64,000 nucleotides of DNA from Limnephilus marmoratus. Lineage: Eukaryota; Arthropoda; Insecta; Trichoptera; Limnephilidae. The notes beneath the pieces were generated by a model that worked only from the letters and a program-made list of their open reading frames with translations, searched no databases and was not told the DNA's origin. The position numbers were made by a program, and so were the translations under genes. Of the stretch, positions 34,131 to 44,060 are shown piece by piece (positions within the stretch are counted from its first letter, which is position 1; each line of letters opens with the position of its first letter). The stretch lies in contig OU862910.1 of the NCBI GenBank assembly GCA_917880885.1, forward strand, positions 53,311,285 to 53,375,284, written 5' to 3'.

Positions 34131-34970
34131 TAGGCCACTTGCATCACATTTTTTTTTAATTTTTTTCCGGTTTTCTGTATTTTTTTTTTTTTAATCGTAT
34201 TTTTGAAACCCTGGGGATTTTTTGAAAATTTCAAACCGAAAAATCAGACCATTTTTTATAAACCGGAAAGACTGGACATAATTTTATAGGTGTAAAAAAA
34301 CGATAATTACATAGCCGAAAATCATTTTAAAAAAAAATAACGTTTTCCACACGAATGGCACAGGAGAATAACGAGGCATACCAAAAATATTACATCTCAT
34401 AAATATTTTTTTCCTTGATCCATCTTATTGATCATAAATCATTATAATGTACAGCGTCTATATTACTAAATTCAATGTAATATACTTGAACTTGTAAATT
34501 GTAATAATAATAAAAATATTATAAAATTTTATTTTGTTAAAATCAGCACCATAATCATTGTACCTCTAAAACATGTACCGACATCATCTTCACGTTCTGA
34601 AGAGAACCCCGTACCCATTAATTGTACGGGGTTCTCTTCAGAACATCTGTCAAAAAATCAAACCAAGTGATAAGTTCGCAGAGAACAAACAATAAATCTA
34701 GTGAACGAATTAAAAAATTCGCCTGAAATCAAAGTGATGCCATATAAAAAAATAAATCAGTGTGGAATTTTATAAAATTAATAGGAACATTTTCGGCGAC
34801 GGGACATTTTCATGTAGTGACGTCACGAGCCCAAATAATGGATTTATTTATTTAAAAATAAAAAAACTGTACATTTCTAAAAATTTTTACTAACATGTTC
34901 GTAATCTTAGTAAAAAACTCTATCCACACGATTTTTTACAAGTCGTTATGAAGTCCATGCAAGTGGCCTA
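34131..34970. mobile_element. TIR element of unidentified family (840 bp)
   Basis: Ends TAGGCCACTTGCAT (34131-34144) and the inverse ATGCAAGTGGCCTA (34957-34970). The interior is AT-rich with no coding frame and contains the perfect hairpin at 34594-34644. In the first copy of the flanking tandem repeat the site reads GTAAAATTAAAGG without interruption, which locates the insertion. Confidence 0.7.
34594..34644. repeat. Perfect 21-bp inverted repeat with 9-nt loop
   Basis: Arms 34594-34614 and 34624-34644 are exactly complementary and GC-richer than the rest of the element (GAACCCCGTAC core). It lies near the middle of the TIR element. Confidence 0.85.
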
Positions 34971-35113
34971 TTAAAGGATAAAAACCTTAACTAATTAACT
35001 TTTTCGAAGAAAACTTCTTCTAAAAGGTTGTTACTTTGTGATGTCATTATTTATTTATTAAAAGAAAATAACTTAGTTTACATCACTTTATTTTTTTTAT
35101 ATTTTATACTATC

Positions 35114-35146
35114 AACATGTTTCGTGAACCATGTTCACTTCTTCAG
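35114..35146 (-). ncRNA. Hammerhead-ribozyme-like motif (left arm)
   Basis: Exact inverse copy of 35201-35233, with the same core, stem II and stem III palindrome. Confidence 0.45.
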
Positions 35147-35200
35147 GAATAAAAGTATACTGAAGAATTAAAGAATGAAGGAATAAAGTATACTTTATTC

Positions 35201-35233
35201 CTGAAGAAGTGAACATGGTTCACGAAACATGTT
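35201..35233 (+). ncRNA. Hammerhead-ribozyme-like motif (right arm)
   Basis: CTGAAGA (fits core CUGANGA), one extra A, a perfect 6-bp stem II (GTGAAC/GTTCAC, loop ATG), then GAAAC and ATGTT. ACATGT is self-complementary, as in the minimal stem III of dimer-active hammerheads, and is followed by TT as the UH cleavage position. The identical inverse copy is at 35114-35146. The extra A before stem II departs from the textbook core. Confidence 0.45.
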
Positions 35234-35559
35234 GATAGTATAAAATATTAAAAAAATAAAGTGATGTAAACTAAGTTATTTTCTTTTAATAAATAAAAAA
35301 ACTAATTAACCATAACGCCATGTCCCCTCAACCTGAAATGGAGAGGATTGAAAGCCACGTGACATTATCCCGTGTTATTATTACCATCATAGTAAAGTTC
35401 TGGATTGTCCACACTGCTTATCGATTATAAGAAACCACGAGAATATTAAAAATTAGAAGAACAAAAATGATATCAAATATCTTTTCAAAATTATAAATAA
35501 ACCATGTATAATTCTTTTTTTTAAAGAAAGACAAACATTCCCAGGTTACGAATAACTCA

Positions 35560-35710
35560 ACAATGTTTGAAAATCTCCTACTACCACCACAGAAAGCCGA
35601 AAATTTTGCTTGTGTTGTGATGGCGGACTTAGCCAGCCGAGGAATCGAACACGCGACGCTCGGGTGGGACCCAAGCGCTATGCCCTCTTAACCACTGACC
35701 GGTGACACTG
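35560..35710 (-). repeat. tRNA-headed SINE fragment, second family
   Basis: The minus strand has an A-box-like GGTCAGTGGTTAAGAGGG and a perfect B-box GTTCGATTCC (complement at about 35641-35650), followed by a body unlike SINE-1. Stems are imperfect for a tRNA, so this is a SINE head and not a tRNA gene. Confidence 0.55.
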
Positions 35711-36031
35711 TAATCTTGCCAATTCGCCGCTATCAAAATCAATATCAATCACCGTCTTCTTAGAAACCTCGAAACTTTCCATATTCCTTTCCAATGAACC
35801 TATTTAGACGTCTCCCAACCTTTTGTGCGAATGTGTCAACTATATTATGACAAATTCTTTTAGTGAATAGCCTCAGAACTTTACTAAAGTGTTCGCTTGA
35901 CTTCACCTGACTAATTTTTGTACACCGTTATTAAATGGTTGGTGTTTATTATTTGTTATTACTTTCTCCACTATTACATATTTATTGTTATGGAAATCAA
36001 CTATTCGCATTAAATTGAATTTTATATTTTA

Positions 36032-36440
36032 GCTCCACACAGGAGGATCTGAGAAAAATAATTCTCCTCTGTACCTAGGTCAGCTTTGGGGATGCTGTGT
36101 GGAGGGTCTTTTTAAGAAATGTAGGAGAGAGAGAGAGTTCTGGGAAGGAAAAAGATATGCTAGTTGGTAGGAATCTGGGGGTAAGTGCGATGGGTGATGT
36201 TCCCAGAGTTACACAAGGCGATGTTCCCAGAGTCCTGGTAGAGAAGTAAAAAGGTCTCCCTCAACCAGTTTCTCCCGAGGTGGACAGGCGCAACTGCCGC
36301 CAAGCCCCGGACAAACCTCATCCCACGAACCCGGGAACCCTTCCTGTCAAGCCATCAAACATACCGAACCACTTGGAGTGACCTATGGCAGAAATGTGGG
36401 TTATCCAATAAATAGTTCCCATGTCCATCTCCCAGATTGT
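36032..36440 (-). mobile_element. Hairpin-ended SINE-like repeat
   Basis: Same architecture as 40677-41145: a terminal hairpin on the low-coordinate side, then the non-coding body (complement of CCGAACCACTTGGAGTGACC and CCAATAAATAGTTCCC). It is diverged. Confidence 0.7.
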
Positions 36441-36644
36441 AAATATGCACCGTAAGAAAAAACAATTTATAAATTTTATTATTACTATGCAAAATTATAA
36501 ATTAAGTCATAAAAATTACAATGTTTAAAACGAAGAATTTCAATAAAAAAAACAGCTTACCTTACCTTACCTTACCAGCAATGTTTTTTTTTGTACACAT
36601 TAATAATAAGTGATTGTGAATTGTGAGATGACGAAATATTACTG

Positions 36645-36805
36645 TTTTTTTTAAATTATTTAATTAAAATTAAATTTGATAATGAAATTATCAAGTTCTG
36701 CAAGTATTTTTGTTATAGCTGTTTCGGTTTATAAGACCATTTTAAAACTGTTCGTTTGATAATAATAACATTATCAAATTTAATTTTAATTAAATTTAAA
36801 AAGAA
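36645..36805. repeat. AT-rich inverted repeat (MITE-like)
   Basis: Arms at about 36650-36685 and 36768-36803 are complementary (AATTAAATTTGATAATG against CATTATCAAATTTAATT). The internal spacer is 80 bp. Just upstream is a short (TTACC)4 run at about 36558-36578. Confidence 0.5.
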
Positions 36806-36907
36806 ATTAAATGGATATCTACGAATTAAACACAAAAACACTTGGTGAATAATTATGTTATTGAGTTAGTTGCTATTAAATTAGTGCGTTAGTGTCAGTG
36901 TTAGTTA

Positions 36908-37345
36908 TTATTAAGATAGTGCGCTCCACGGTTGAATTTGGCAGCCACCTCTGGCTTGGAACTCCAAAATACCTGAAAAATACCCTCGACTCTGTGCAGA
37001 AACAATGGAAGATGCTCCGAGGAACTAGCGTCATTGATCCCTTCGGCACCGGTGCATAGTCGGGAAACACGCCAAACGCGTGCCCAATATTTATTTGTAC
37101 ACAGTTGACATTTGTCATATGAGAACGGGTCGCTTCTTTGACTCGTTCTTGTGTTCAACTGCTCGGCTGTGGAATGATTTGCCGGCCTCTGTGTTTCCTC
37201 CTTCCTACAACATGGGTCGCTTCAAGACCAATGTTCATTCCTTCCTCTCTTCAAAAAAACCCTCCACACAGCATCTCAGATGACATAGGCCCCGAGGGAA
37301 ATCATTTTCGTCAGGGCTTCCTGTGTGGAGTTAATGTAAAAAAAG
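36908..37345 (+). pseudogene. LINE-H ORF2 3' fragment with internal deletion
   Basis: It starts at VEFGSHLW and reads to DSVQK. It then jumps to the region after the YRYYN block, so about 120 bp are lost compared with 43230-43712. It resumes SRETRQTRAQ...RTGRFFDSFL...WNDLPASVFPP and ends STQHLR, stop, then the hairpin and poly(A) at 37338-37345. Confidence 0.85.
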
Positions 37346-37349
37346 TTGC

Positions 37350-37890
37350 GTTAGTTTAACAGGTGCCTGTGGGCTCTCCAGCCAAAGGTGAAAATCTTCT
37401 AAATTCTGTTGTAGTTTTCCATACTCTGTACAGTGTTATTTTGCAGTTCTAACTTTTATATAAGGTGAATTATATTTAGTTTGAGAAAACGATGTAGGCT
37501 TGCTTCGCCAGTTTAATCTCAAATCCGTTATTCCAGTTGACCCTCCGGGACAGGAAAGTAATTAGAATCTAATTCTAAATAAAATTAACACCTTCGGTAC
37601 AAAACCCGAAAGCGGTCGTAAATCACCCACTAAGACTCCTTAGCCGGTGGGGTCGACAACACCACGTTTTATTGATTTATCCTTTATAACCAACGTCAGT
37701 GTATAAACTCACACATATTGTTTGAAAAGCGTTGTCTCACAGGCCACAATATACTCGCACCTCCACAGCCGTAGATTGATATAAACACAGGTACACACTT
37801 CTTCAAATACACTGTGTTTAGGAAAAAGGCAGCAACTCTGTAAAGTAAAATTTTACAGGAGCAGTAAAAAACTTTTCAAGGGTGATTTTT
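37350..37890. other. No gene recognised
   Basis: Mixed composition, with no repeat ends or domains noted. Confidence 0.35.
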
Positions 37891-37894
37891 TCAT

Positions 37895-38180
37895 AAAATA
37901 AAACAATTACCTTGTCCATAACCACGATTTTTTTTTTAGTGAAATCTTCTTTGGCACCGTTGTGATTTGAAACTCGATGAAATGACATAGCTACACTAAA
38001 AAGAGACAAACACATACATCAATAGGATTTAAGCCAGCGAGATAATGATGTAGAATAATCGGTCTTCTCTTTGTCCAATGCCTCGTACCCTATTGGACTC
38101 CTCTTTGCGCAGTGCTTCGTAAACTCCCCACACTTGTCTCCTTTAGTTTTCTAAAGGTTTCGCTTCTACCGCGTGTGAAC
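37895..38180 (+). repeat. Dispersed repeat F, copy 3
   Basis: Best direct match to 17620-17870, with a roughly 50-bp internal expansion (CTTCTCTTTGTCCAATGC and CTCCTCTTTGCGCAGTGC are tandem variants). The hammerhead-like motif at 38192-38243 follows immediately. Confidence 0.65.
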
Positions 38181-38191
38181 TCCACACTATT

Positions 38192-38243
38192 TTTTTAATA
38201 CCGACCGGTTTCGCTTAATGCAAGCATCATCAGGGTATAAAAT
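38192..38243 (-). ncRNA. Hammerhead-ribozyme-like motif with intact core
   Basis: On the minus strand: CTGATGA, one extra T, stem II GCTT/AAGC with loop GCATT, then GAAACCGGTC. ACCGGT is a self-complementary stem III with no loop, and GTC is the classical cleavage triplet. The bases before CTGATGA (ATACC) pair with those after the cleavage site (GGTAT), giving a 5-bp stem I. All parts of a dimer-type hammerhead are therefore visible, apart from the extra T before stem II. Confidence 0.55.
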
Positions 38244-38914
38244 TAAATACATTTAATTTGCTTGTGTTAAAGCAGGGTAAAAAATTAAACTAAGTCAATT
38301 TTTGTTAATTTAACCCAGGGTTGCTCAGAACTTGGTTAGAGCAGAGCTCGGGTAAGGCTAAGGTCCCCCGTTCATGGATATACTTACAAACTACGTAATT
38401 GTGACGCAAACACAAGTTCCCTGCAGGTATACTACTCTTTAATATACTGAACTTGATCATTTTTCACGTGCAGCCGTGTAGTTAACACGATGTCAAGCAA
38501 TATCAAATTACTTTTTTTCCAACATCAATCCATAACTTCTCCACTAAATCCTTTCTTACATATTCTGGTGAAGTAATTCTGAAAAACACGCATTTTTTTC
38601 CACTTCCAGAACAAATCAAAATTACTTTCATGTTCCGACGCCATTTCTGTCAAACGTCAAACGAATAAGTATTAGACACAAATAATGCGACACACTGTCG
38701 GTATCGTGATACTGATTGGAAACCGACACCCGCCGCGTAGCGCCGTGTACGAGAACCAGCAAAATCGTACGGGGAGGTACTTACGATCGGCGCGCATGAT
38801 ACGCGCACGAGGATCGAGTATCTTGTAAGTAGCGTCATGTACTGGAGGCCCTGGTTTCAATTCCTAGCTGCGACCGTTTTTTTCTGATGCTTCTGTTTAA
38901 AAATGTTCATTTAA

Positions 38915-39910
38915 CCCGGCGGTACTCGCTAGGTATTTACGAACATGAACACTCGCTACCGGGTAATTAATACCACAGAGTTTAATTGCCGTTATTTTCA
39001 AAAATACGCTTGAGTTTCAATGTTTGACAATGTATTTGTGTTATTGGTACTATTGTTCATAAATAAAACTAAAAATGCAAGTTTTAATGTTTATTTATTA
39101 GTATTTGAGTTTATCCTAAAAAATAATCAAAAAATCATTTTTTTCTTAGTAACCTTACAAAAATCAACAATAATATATTTTTTTTCTTACAAATTTGGCA
39201 AAATTGAGATCGGTAATATCGTAATATGTGTAATATCGAAAATAAACTAGATACACTCCTAAAATACTAAAAAATAATGATACCTTTATACTGAGTGAAC
39301 ATTGGGATAATCAACACTAAACAAACTATTTCAAATATTTTGCTAAAAACGAAACTACTTCACTCTATCATAGCAATCCTCACATATTGGGGTTGTATGC
39401 TCGCGGCATATCTTTTTGGAGCACAATTCGCAAACCAACTTCTGAATCTGAAGGTAGACGGTCAAAAACATTTTCTGAATTTGAGGGCGCGCCTGAACTA
39501 TCAGCTTCCTGTTCAGTTTCACTTTCGTGTTCACTATTCTCATCAAAATCTTCTATTTCTGACACATTTTCTTCTCCGCTGTCTTCTTCTTGTAGCAGCT
39601 CTTCTATTGTACTATCACTTTGAGGAATACTCATTTTATTACAGCTCGAAAACAAAAAACATAGTCATATAAATATCGAAAAATAATGGAACAGGATCGT
39701 CGCTACCGGGTATTTTTTACCCATTCTCACTTTACACGTCTGTCATTAAGAAGCGCCGTGCGTGAACTGACCCCCCCGTGGGGTGAGGGTGTGTGAACTA
39801 TCGGTTTGAAGGTACTTAGAATCTTGGGTTGCCAGAACGCGTAGAAAAAAAAATACAACCAATTTTTTGTACTCTGTGGTATTTTTTACCCGGTAGCGAG
39901 TATCGCCGGG
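38915..39910 (-). mobile_element. piggyBac-like element, internally deleted (996 bp)
   Basis: TTAA target sites flank the element (38911-38914 and 39911-39914) and the termini start CCCGGCG, the CCC/GGG ends expected of piggyBac. TIRs CCCGGCG(G/A)TACTCGCTA match at both ends. A second block (CTCGCTACCGGGTAA, ATACCACAGAGT) is next to the TIR on the right and about 35 bp inside it on the left. Only the first and last parts of a transposase gene remain. Confidence 0.85.
39361..39634 (-). pseudogene. piggyBac transposase remnant (N-terminal acidic region joined to C-terminal Cys-rich tail)
   Basis: One minus frame starts MSIPQSDSTIEELL and is strongly acidic (SGEENVSEIEDFDENSEHES), like the N-terminus of piggyBac transposases. 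Near 39480 the homology moves to another frame, which ends CELCSKKICREHTTPICEDC and YDRVK. That is the Cys/His-rich C-terminal domain of the family. The whole catalytic DDD core is missing. The frame change marks the deletion junction, so no transposase can be made. Confidence 0.75.
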
Positions 39911-39914
39911 TTAA

Positions 39915-40675
39915 GAGTTGTTAATATTATGTTCAATAATTGTATTACAATTTTAGATTTTAGTCAATGAGTTATTCAATAAAAATACAGAAATATTTTA
40001 TTTCAGGACAAGGACAAGGACTGATGGTTAAACGATGTTTGCAGTACCATACGTGATTTAATAATAATTGAGACCCCTTCTCCTTTCATTCCTTCATCAA
40101 TTCTTCTGTCGATTTAGGTTGGGTTCTGCCAATTTCTTCTCCCTTCTTCTATTCTTCTTCTCTCTATTTTTAAACTTTAGAATACTACTCTACTCATCTA
40201 AAAGAAGACAACGCTTTTCTAGACACGTGTAGATTTTTTCTAATGTTTAATCTAAGTAATTTGACTTTAATTCATGAATTTTTACTGAGATTTGATTTTT
40301 GTGGCCTGTTTCCTTTCTCCAAGATATTTTGTGGATGGGTTACCGCATTTTTAATCAACACAGTCGATATTAAAGAAACCTAAAGACAGGTATACACTTC
40401 TTCATATCATAGCAACATAAACACAGGTACACAGTGCTTCATATTAAAGCAACATATTAAAAACACTCGCCGCTCGCGTGGACGTATGGGTGCGCGTCTC
40501 CATACTTCATACGCTCTCTTACATTATAGTATGTAGTAGACATACCGACATATTTGCACATAAAGCCTGGTTTAGATCAGCACTCTCAGCGTTGTCTTTT
40601 ATGTTCCTGTCGCTGGGAGGTCCGTTGTCCTTTGTGACATCTTCTTCTATCATTAAAAATACTCATTTCGGATTT
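39915..40675. other. No gene recognised
   Basis: AT-rich DNA with a T/C-rich tract at about 40080-40180. Confidence 0.35.
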
Positions 40676-40676
40676 T

Positions 40677-41145
40677 TTTTTACATTAGCTCCACATAGGA
40701 GGCCCCAAAGAAACAACTTCCCTAGGGGCCTATGTCATCTTTGAGGATGCTGTGTGGAGGGTTTTTAAGGGAAAGGAAGGAAAATAAGATATGGGAAGGA
40801 AAATGGTATCAGGGGTGGGTAGGAATCCGTGGGTCAGTGTGGCCAGGAGTGATGGACGTATGAATCTATTCCTCACACAGCGGTGCAAGGCGATGGGTCG
40901 GGAGAATCTGGCTAGAGAGGTCAAAAGGCCTCCCTCAATCAGTCCCCTCCGATCCAGCCCGCCACGCAGTGGTTGGGCAAACGTATCCGCCACCAAGACA
41001 TAGACAAACCTCGTCCCATGAACCCGGACACACCTGCTAAGTCACCAAACGTAGCGAACCACTTGGGGTGACCTGTGGCGGGGGTGTTGGTTGTCCAATA
41101 AATGGTTCCCGGGGCGGCGGTACCCATACCCGCCTCCCAAATTGA
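40677..41145 (-). mobile_element. Hairpin-ended SINE-like repeat, best copy
   Basis: On the minus strand: body starting CAATTTGGGAGGCGGG, GTACCGCCGCCCCGGGAACC, AAGTGGTTCGCTACGTTTGG, and later CCCTCCACACAGCATC. A hairpin (GGCCCCTAGGG...CTTTGGGGCC inside CTCCACA/TATGTGGAG) and TAATGTAAAAAAAA follow. From CCTCCACACAGC onward it matches LINE-H, and upstream it is unrelated. It has no long intact frame, so I treat it as a SINE or satellite of LINE-H. Confidence 0.75.
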
Positions 41146-41149
41146 GAAT

Positions 41150-41835
41150 GATGTGTGTGCATCCTGCGTTACTCACGTATCAATGAACTCAAAATTGCTT
41201 TGAATTGAAGTGTTAAAAATTAAAACTAAATGTGTACGATTGATAATGTACTTACCTACAATCTATCATTTTGGCGGAAAATTATTTTTATAGCGTCATT
41301 TTAAAATTTTAATCTAAATATGTGACAAGTTCGTGATTATTGACAGGTTTGAAGCAAAGCTACGTTTTCAATGAAGTATTTATTATTTTATAATGTGACA
41401 TCAAGGTTTTCTTATTTTATTATGTGAAGTTAAGTATTTATTTTATTTTTTTACGTAAAGTCAAGTGTTTATTATTTTCCAGCTGATTAAAATTAGATCT
41501 CTCAAAATTGATATTCTCGCCCGATTACATATTTCTTTGAAATTGATATGTGCGATGTGTCTCCGGTCTCCTTGCTTTGCCAACCGGTTTCGCTCTACAT
41601 TTTAACACTCTTTCCGAAATATTTTTTTGTTGATTCAAAAAAACAAAAAAAAAAATTAAATCTAAAATTAATTTAGTTAATAAAATAATAGCACCATGTA
41701 AATCACCTCTGCTTACGATGTTTCCATGTAATTTTGACTCCTCCCACCGTCCTCCCCCTCCACCAAATTCCCCCCTCCCACTACCCCCGCCTAATTAATT
41801 GTGTACTTGTGTAGAATTTTTAAGTTAGTTTTAAG
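41150..41835. other. No gene recognised
   Basis: AT-rich DNA with a C-rich patch at 41740-41790. The phrase CCAACCGGTTTCGCTCTAC at 41580-41598 resembles a hammerhead stem III region without a core. Confidence 0.35.
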
Positions 41836-41842
41836 TTTGTTC

Positions 41843-41878
41843 GTTAATGATACGGACGTGTCGAAACCGGTAGCAAAA
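41843..41878 (+). ncRNA. Decayed hammerhead-like motif
   Basis: GTTAATGATACGGACGTGTC, then GAAACCGGTAGC. Stem II GATAC/GTGTC and the ACCGGT palindrome are kept. The CUGANGA core is degraded (two mismatches). Confidence 0.25.
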
Positions 41879-41959
41879 AAAAATAAAATTAAAAGTAACA
41901 ATGTACATCGAAAAATAAAACTTTTCAAAACAAAAAAGTCTAGAAATTGTTACAAAGTC

Positions 41960-42145
41960 AGTGCCCAAGAAACACAAAAAATTCTAATATACACATCAGA
42001 AAGATTATTTTATCTAGATTTTAGAGCAATTTTTGTTTTTGCAATATGATAAAAAATAACCAATATAGAGATATATTTAAAATGTAAATTGTCGTTACCG
42101 CGACTGAATCGGTAGAGGTTTTGTAAATACGCTTCCCGGACACAC
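41960..42145 (-). repeat. Inverted copy of the 10190-10340 repeat
   Basis: The complement matches 10190-10340 over its full length, including the head (GATTCAGTCGCGGTAACGAC) and the AT-rich part (TTGTTCTAAAATCTAG). Confidence 0.7.
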
Positions 42146-42437
42146 TTTCTGCTTTATAGATTTAGATTAGCTAAAAAGCCCGCGGGGCTTACGCAGAGTT
42201 TTTCGAAATCAGTTTTAGATAGTAATTTTCCTCTTCTTTTAAAATGTCAAGTCTGCAAAATTTCCATGAAGTATCAAAATTCATCTTTAATTAGTGAGAA
42301 AACGGGATGAGGTTGATTTAATTATTAACAATAAATCTTATAAACAGTGACCTTCTCTTGTTTTGCCAGGCACTCTTCTTTATATAAATACATTTAACAT
42401 TAATATAAATTCATTTAATATTAAGCTTCCATGCCAA

Positions 42438-42590
42438 ATCAGAATCAATTTAACTCCAAGCCTCCTTGAAAAGTCATTAAAAGCTATTAAAAAAATAATA
42501 ATTAAACTAGCCCATAACCTAACCTAATTTAAACTGTTTAACCATTTGTTTGACTCTTCAAAGGAGGTATTGAGTTGAGTTCAATCTGAG
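42438..42590. repeat. Inverted repeat, MITE-like
   Basis: Arms at 42438-42475 and 42547-42588 are complementary (TTTAACTCCAAGCCTCCTTG against CAAAGGAGGTATTGAGTTGA). Confidence 0.45.
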
Positions 42591-42599
42591 TCCGGTCAC

Positions 42600-43225
42600 C
42601 AAATATTAGATTGTTTTATTGATTTTTTTTTAATGTTTATTTCTTGAGTAAAGTTCTCCGGTGTGAACGCGCCACTAGCCGCCGATATATTTATACAGTT
42701 AAATATTGAACCGTGCGTACGCCGTGGTCTGTGCATGTATTGGTGAGATTGTTATGTATACAGAATACAGGTGCACATATCTACCGGCCGTATTAACATA
42801 AAGCCTCCGGGCCGTTTATAGACCAACACGCACACAGGCGCATCTATAAATTATAGACACACGCACACATGGGTGGGGATAGTGATTAGAAACTTTAAAA
42901 GACAGATACGGATGAGGAAAAATGTCGGACATCTCGCGAGTCTCCGCGTCGCGGCCAAGTCTGTCCAACAACACTGGCGTTGGATAAGGCTTTGTTTTCA
43001 ACTGTTGGATTTAATTAATAGGTTCTTATTTTTATTTGCTTTTATGTTTATTTTGTATAACCGACGAGAACTTCAAGCAATCAAAGACTAGATTTTAATT
43101 TAGTTATGACTAGCGCAGATTCGTGAAAATCACGGAATATTATAGTATACGACTGGTAAAGCTGAAAGTATTTATGAACACTTTACAGGTATGTATATTT
43201 TCAAATACGTGCATGGTACACCTTT
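42600..43225. other. No gene recognised
   Basis: A (CA)-rich stretch with the palindrome CTATAAATTATAG at about 42844-42856 is present. No coding signal was seen. Confidence 0.35.
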
Positions 43226-43229
43226 TTTT

Positions 43230-43712
43230 ACATTAACTCCGGTTGAATTTGGCAGCCACCTCTGGTATGGAGCTCCAAAATACCTGAAAAATACCCTCGA
43301 CTCTGTGCAGAAACGGGCGGTCCGTTTGATAGATTCTCCCAACTTAACAGACGGATTGCAATCTTTAGGGCATAGGCATCGGGTGAGAATGCTATCCTTG
43401 TTCTACCGGTATTACAATGGAAGATGCTCCGAGGAATAATTAGCGTCATTGATCCCTTCGGCACCGGTGCTTAGTCGAGATACACGACAAACGCGTGCCC
43501 AACATTTGTACAAGGTTGACATTTGTCACGTGAGAACGGGTCGCTTCTTCGACTCGTTCTTGTGTTCAACAGCTCGGCTGTGAAATGATTTGCCGGCCTC
43601 TGTGTTTCCTCCTTCCTACAACATGGGTCTCTTCAAGACCAATGTTCATTATTTCCTCTCCTTAAAAAGACCCTCCACACAGCATCCCAGATGACATAGT
43701 GTGGAGTTAATG
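43230..43712 (+). pseudogene. LINE-H ORF2 3' fragment
   Basis: VEFGSHLW...APKYLKNTLDSVQKRAVRLIDS...GRCSEE, then a 2-nt frameshift at about 43435, then RTGRFFDSFL and WNDLPASVFPP in another frame. The inner hairpin arm is deleted: GATGACATA is joined directly to GTGTGGAGTTAATGTAAAA. Confidence 0.85.
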
Positions 43713-43730
43713 TAAAAAAAAAACTCTACT

Positions 43731-44060
43731 CAGGAGGCCCTGAGGAAAAAAATGTCATCTTTGAAGATGCTGTGTGGGGGTCTTTTTTCGAGGAGACTAA
43801 GGACAGATCATGGTTCTTGAAGAGACTCAAGTTGTAGGAGGGAGGAAATACAGAGGCCGGAAAATCGCTCCACAGCCAAGCTGTTGAACTCAAGAACGAG
43901 TCTTGGAACGTGACGTTCTCCGTCTCACGTGACTAATGTCAACCGTGTTCAAATGTTGAGCGCGTGTTTGGCGTATTTCCTGACTGCACCGGTGCCGAGG
44001 GGATCAATGATGTTAGTTCCTCGGAGCATCTTCCATTTTAATACCGCTAGAAAAAAATGA
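43731..44060 (-). pseudogene. LINE-H 3' fragment, inverted neighbour
   Basis: This copy lies tail-to-tail with 43230-43712, with the two poly(A) ends about 15 bp apart. The minus strand holds the hairpin remnant, the RTGRF/WNDLPA region and the start of the GRCSEEL block, with frame breaks. Confidence 0.8.

Larger units (their letters stand above)
35069..35280. repeat. Palindrome of two inverted Penelope-like ends, each with a hammerhead-like motif
   Basis: Arms of about 90 nt (35069-35156 and 35190-35280) are nearly perfect inverted copies around a short AT-rich centre. Each carries CTGAAGAAGTGAACATGG followed by TTCACGAAAC. Inverted or tandem pseudo-LTRs carrying hammerhead motifs are known from Penelope-like retroelements. 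No Penelope reverse transcriptase is seen here, so only terminal sequence is present. Confidence 0.6.

Noticed and set aside
40730..41127. Two minus-strand frames of 88 and 62 codons with conserved-looking text
   Set aside because: The phrase WFATFGDLAGV recurs in other copies, but the frames differ between copies and carry stops. It reflects the repeat's nucleotide conservation.
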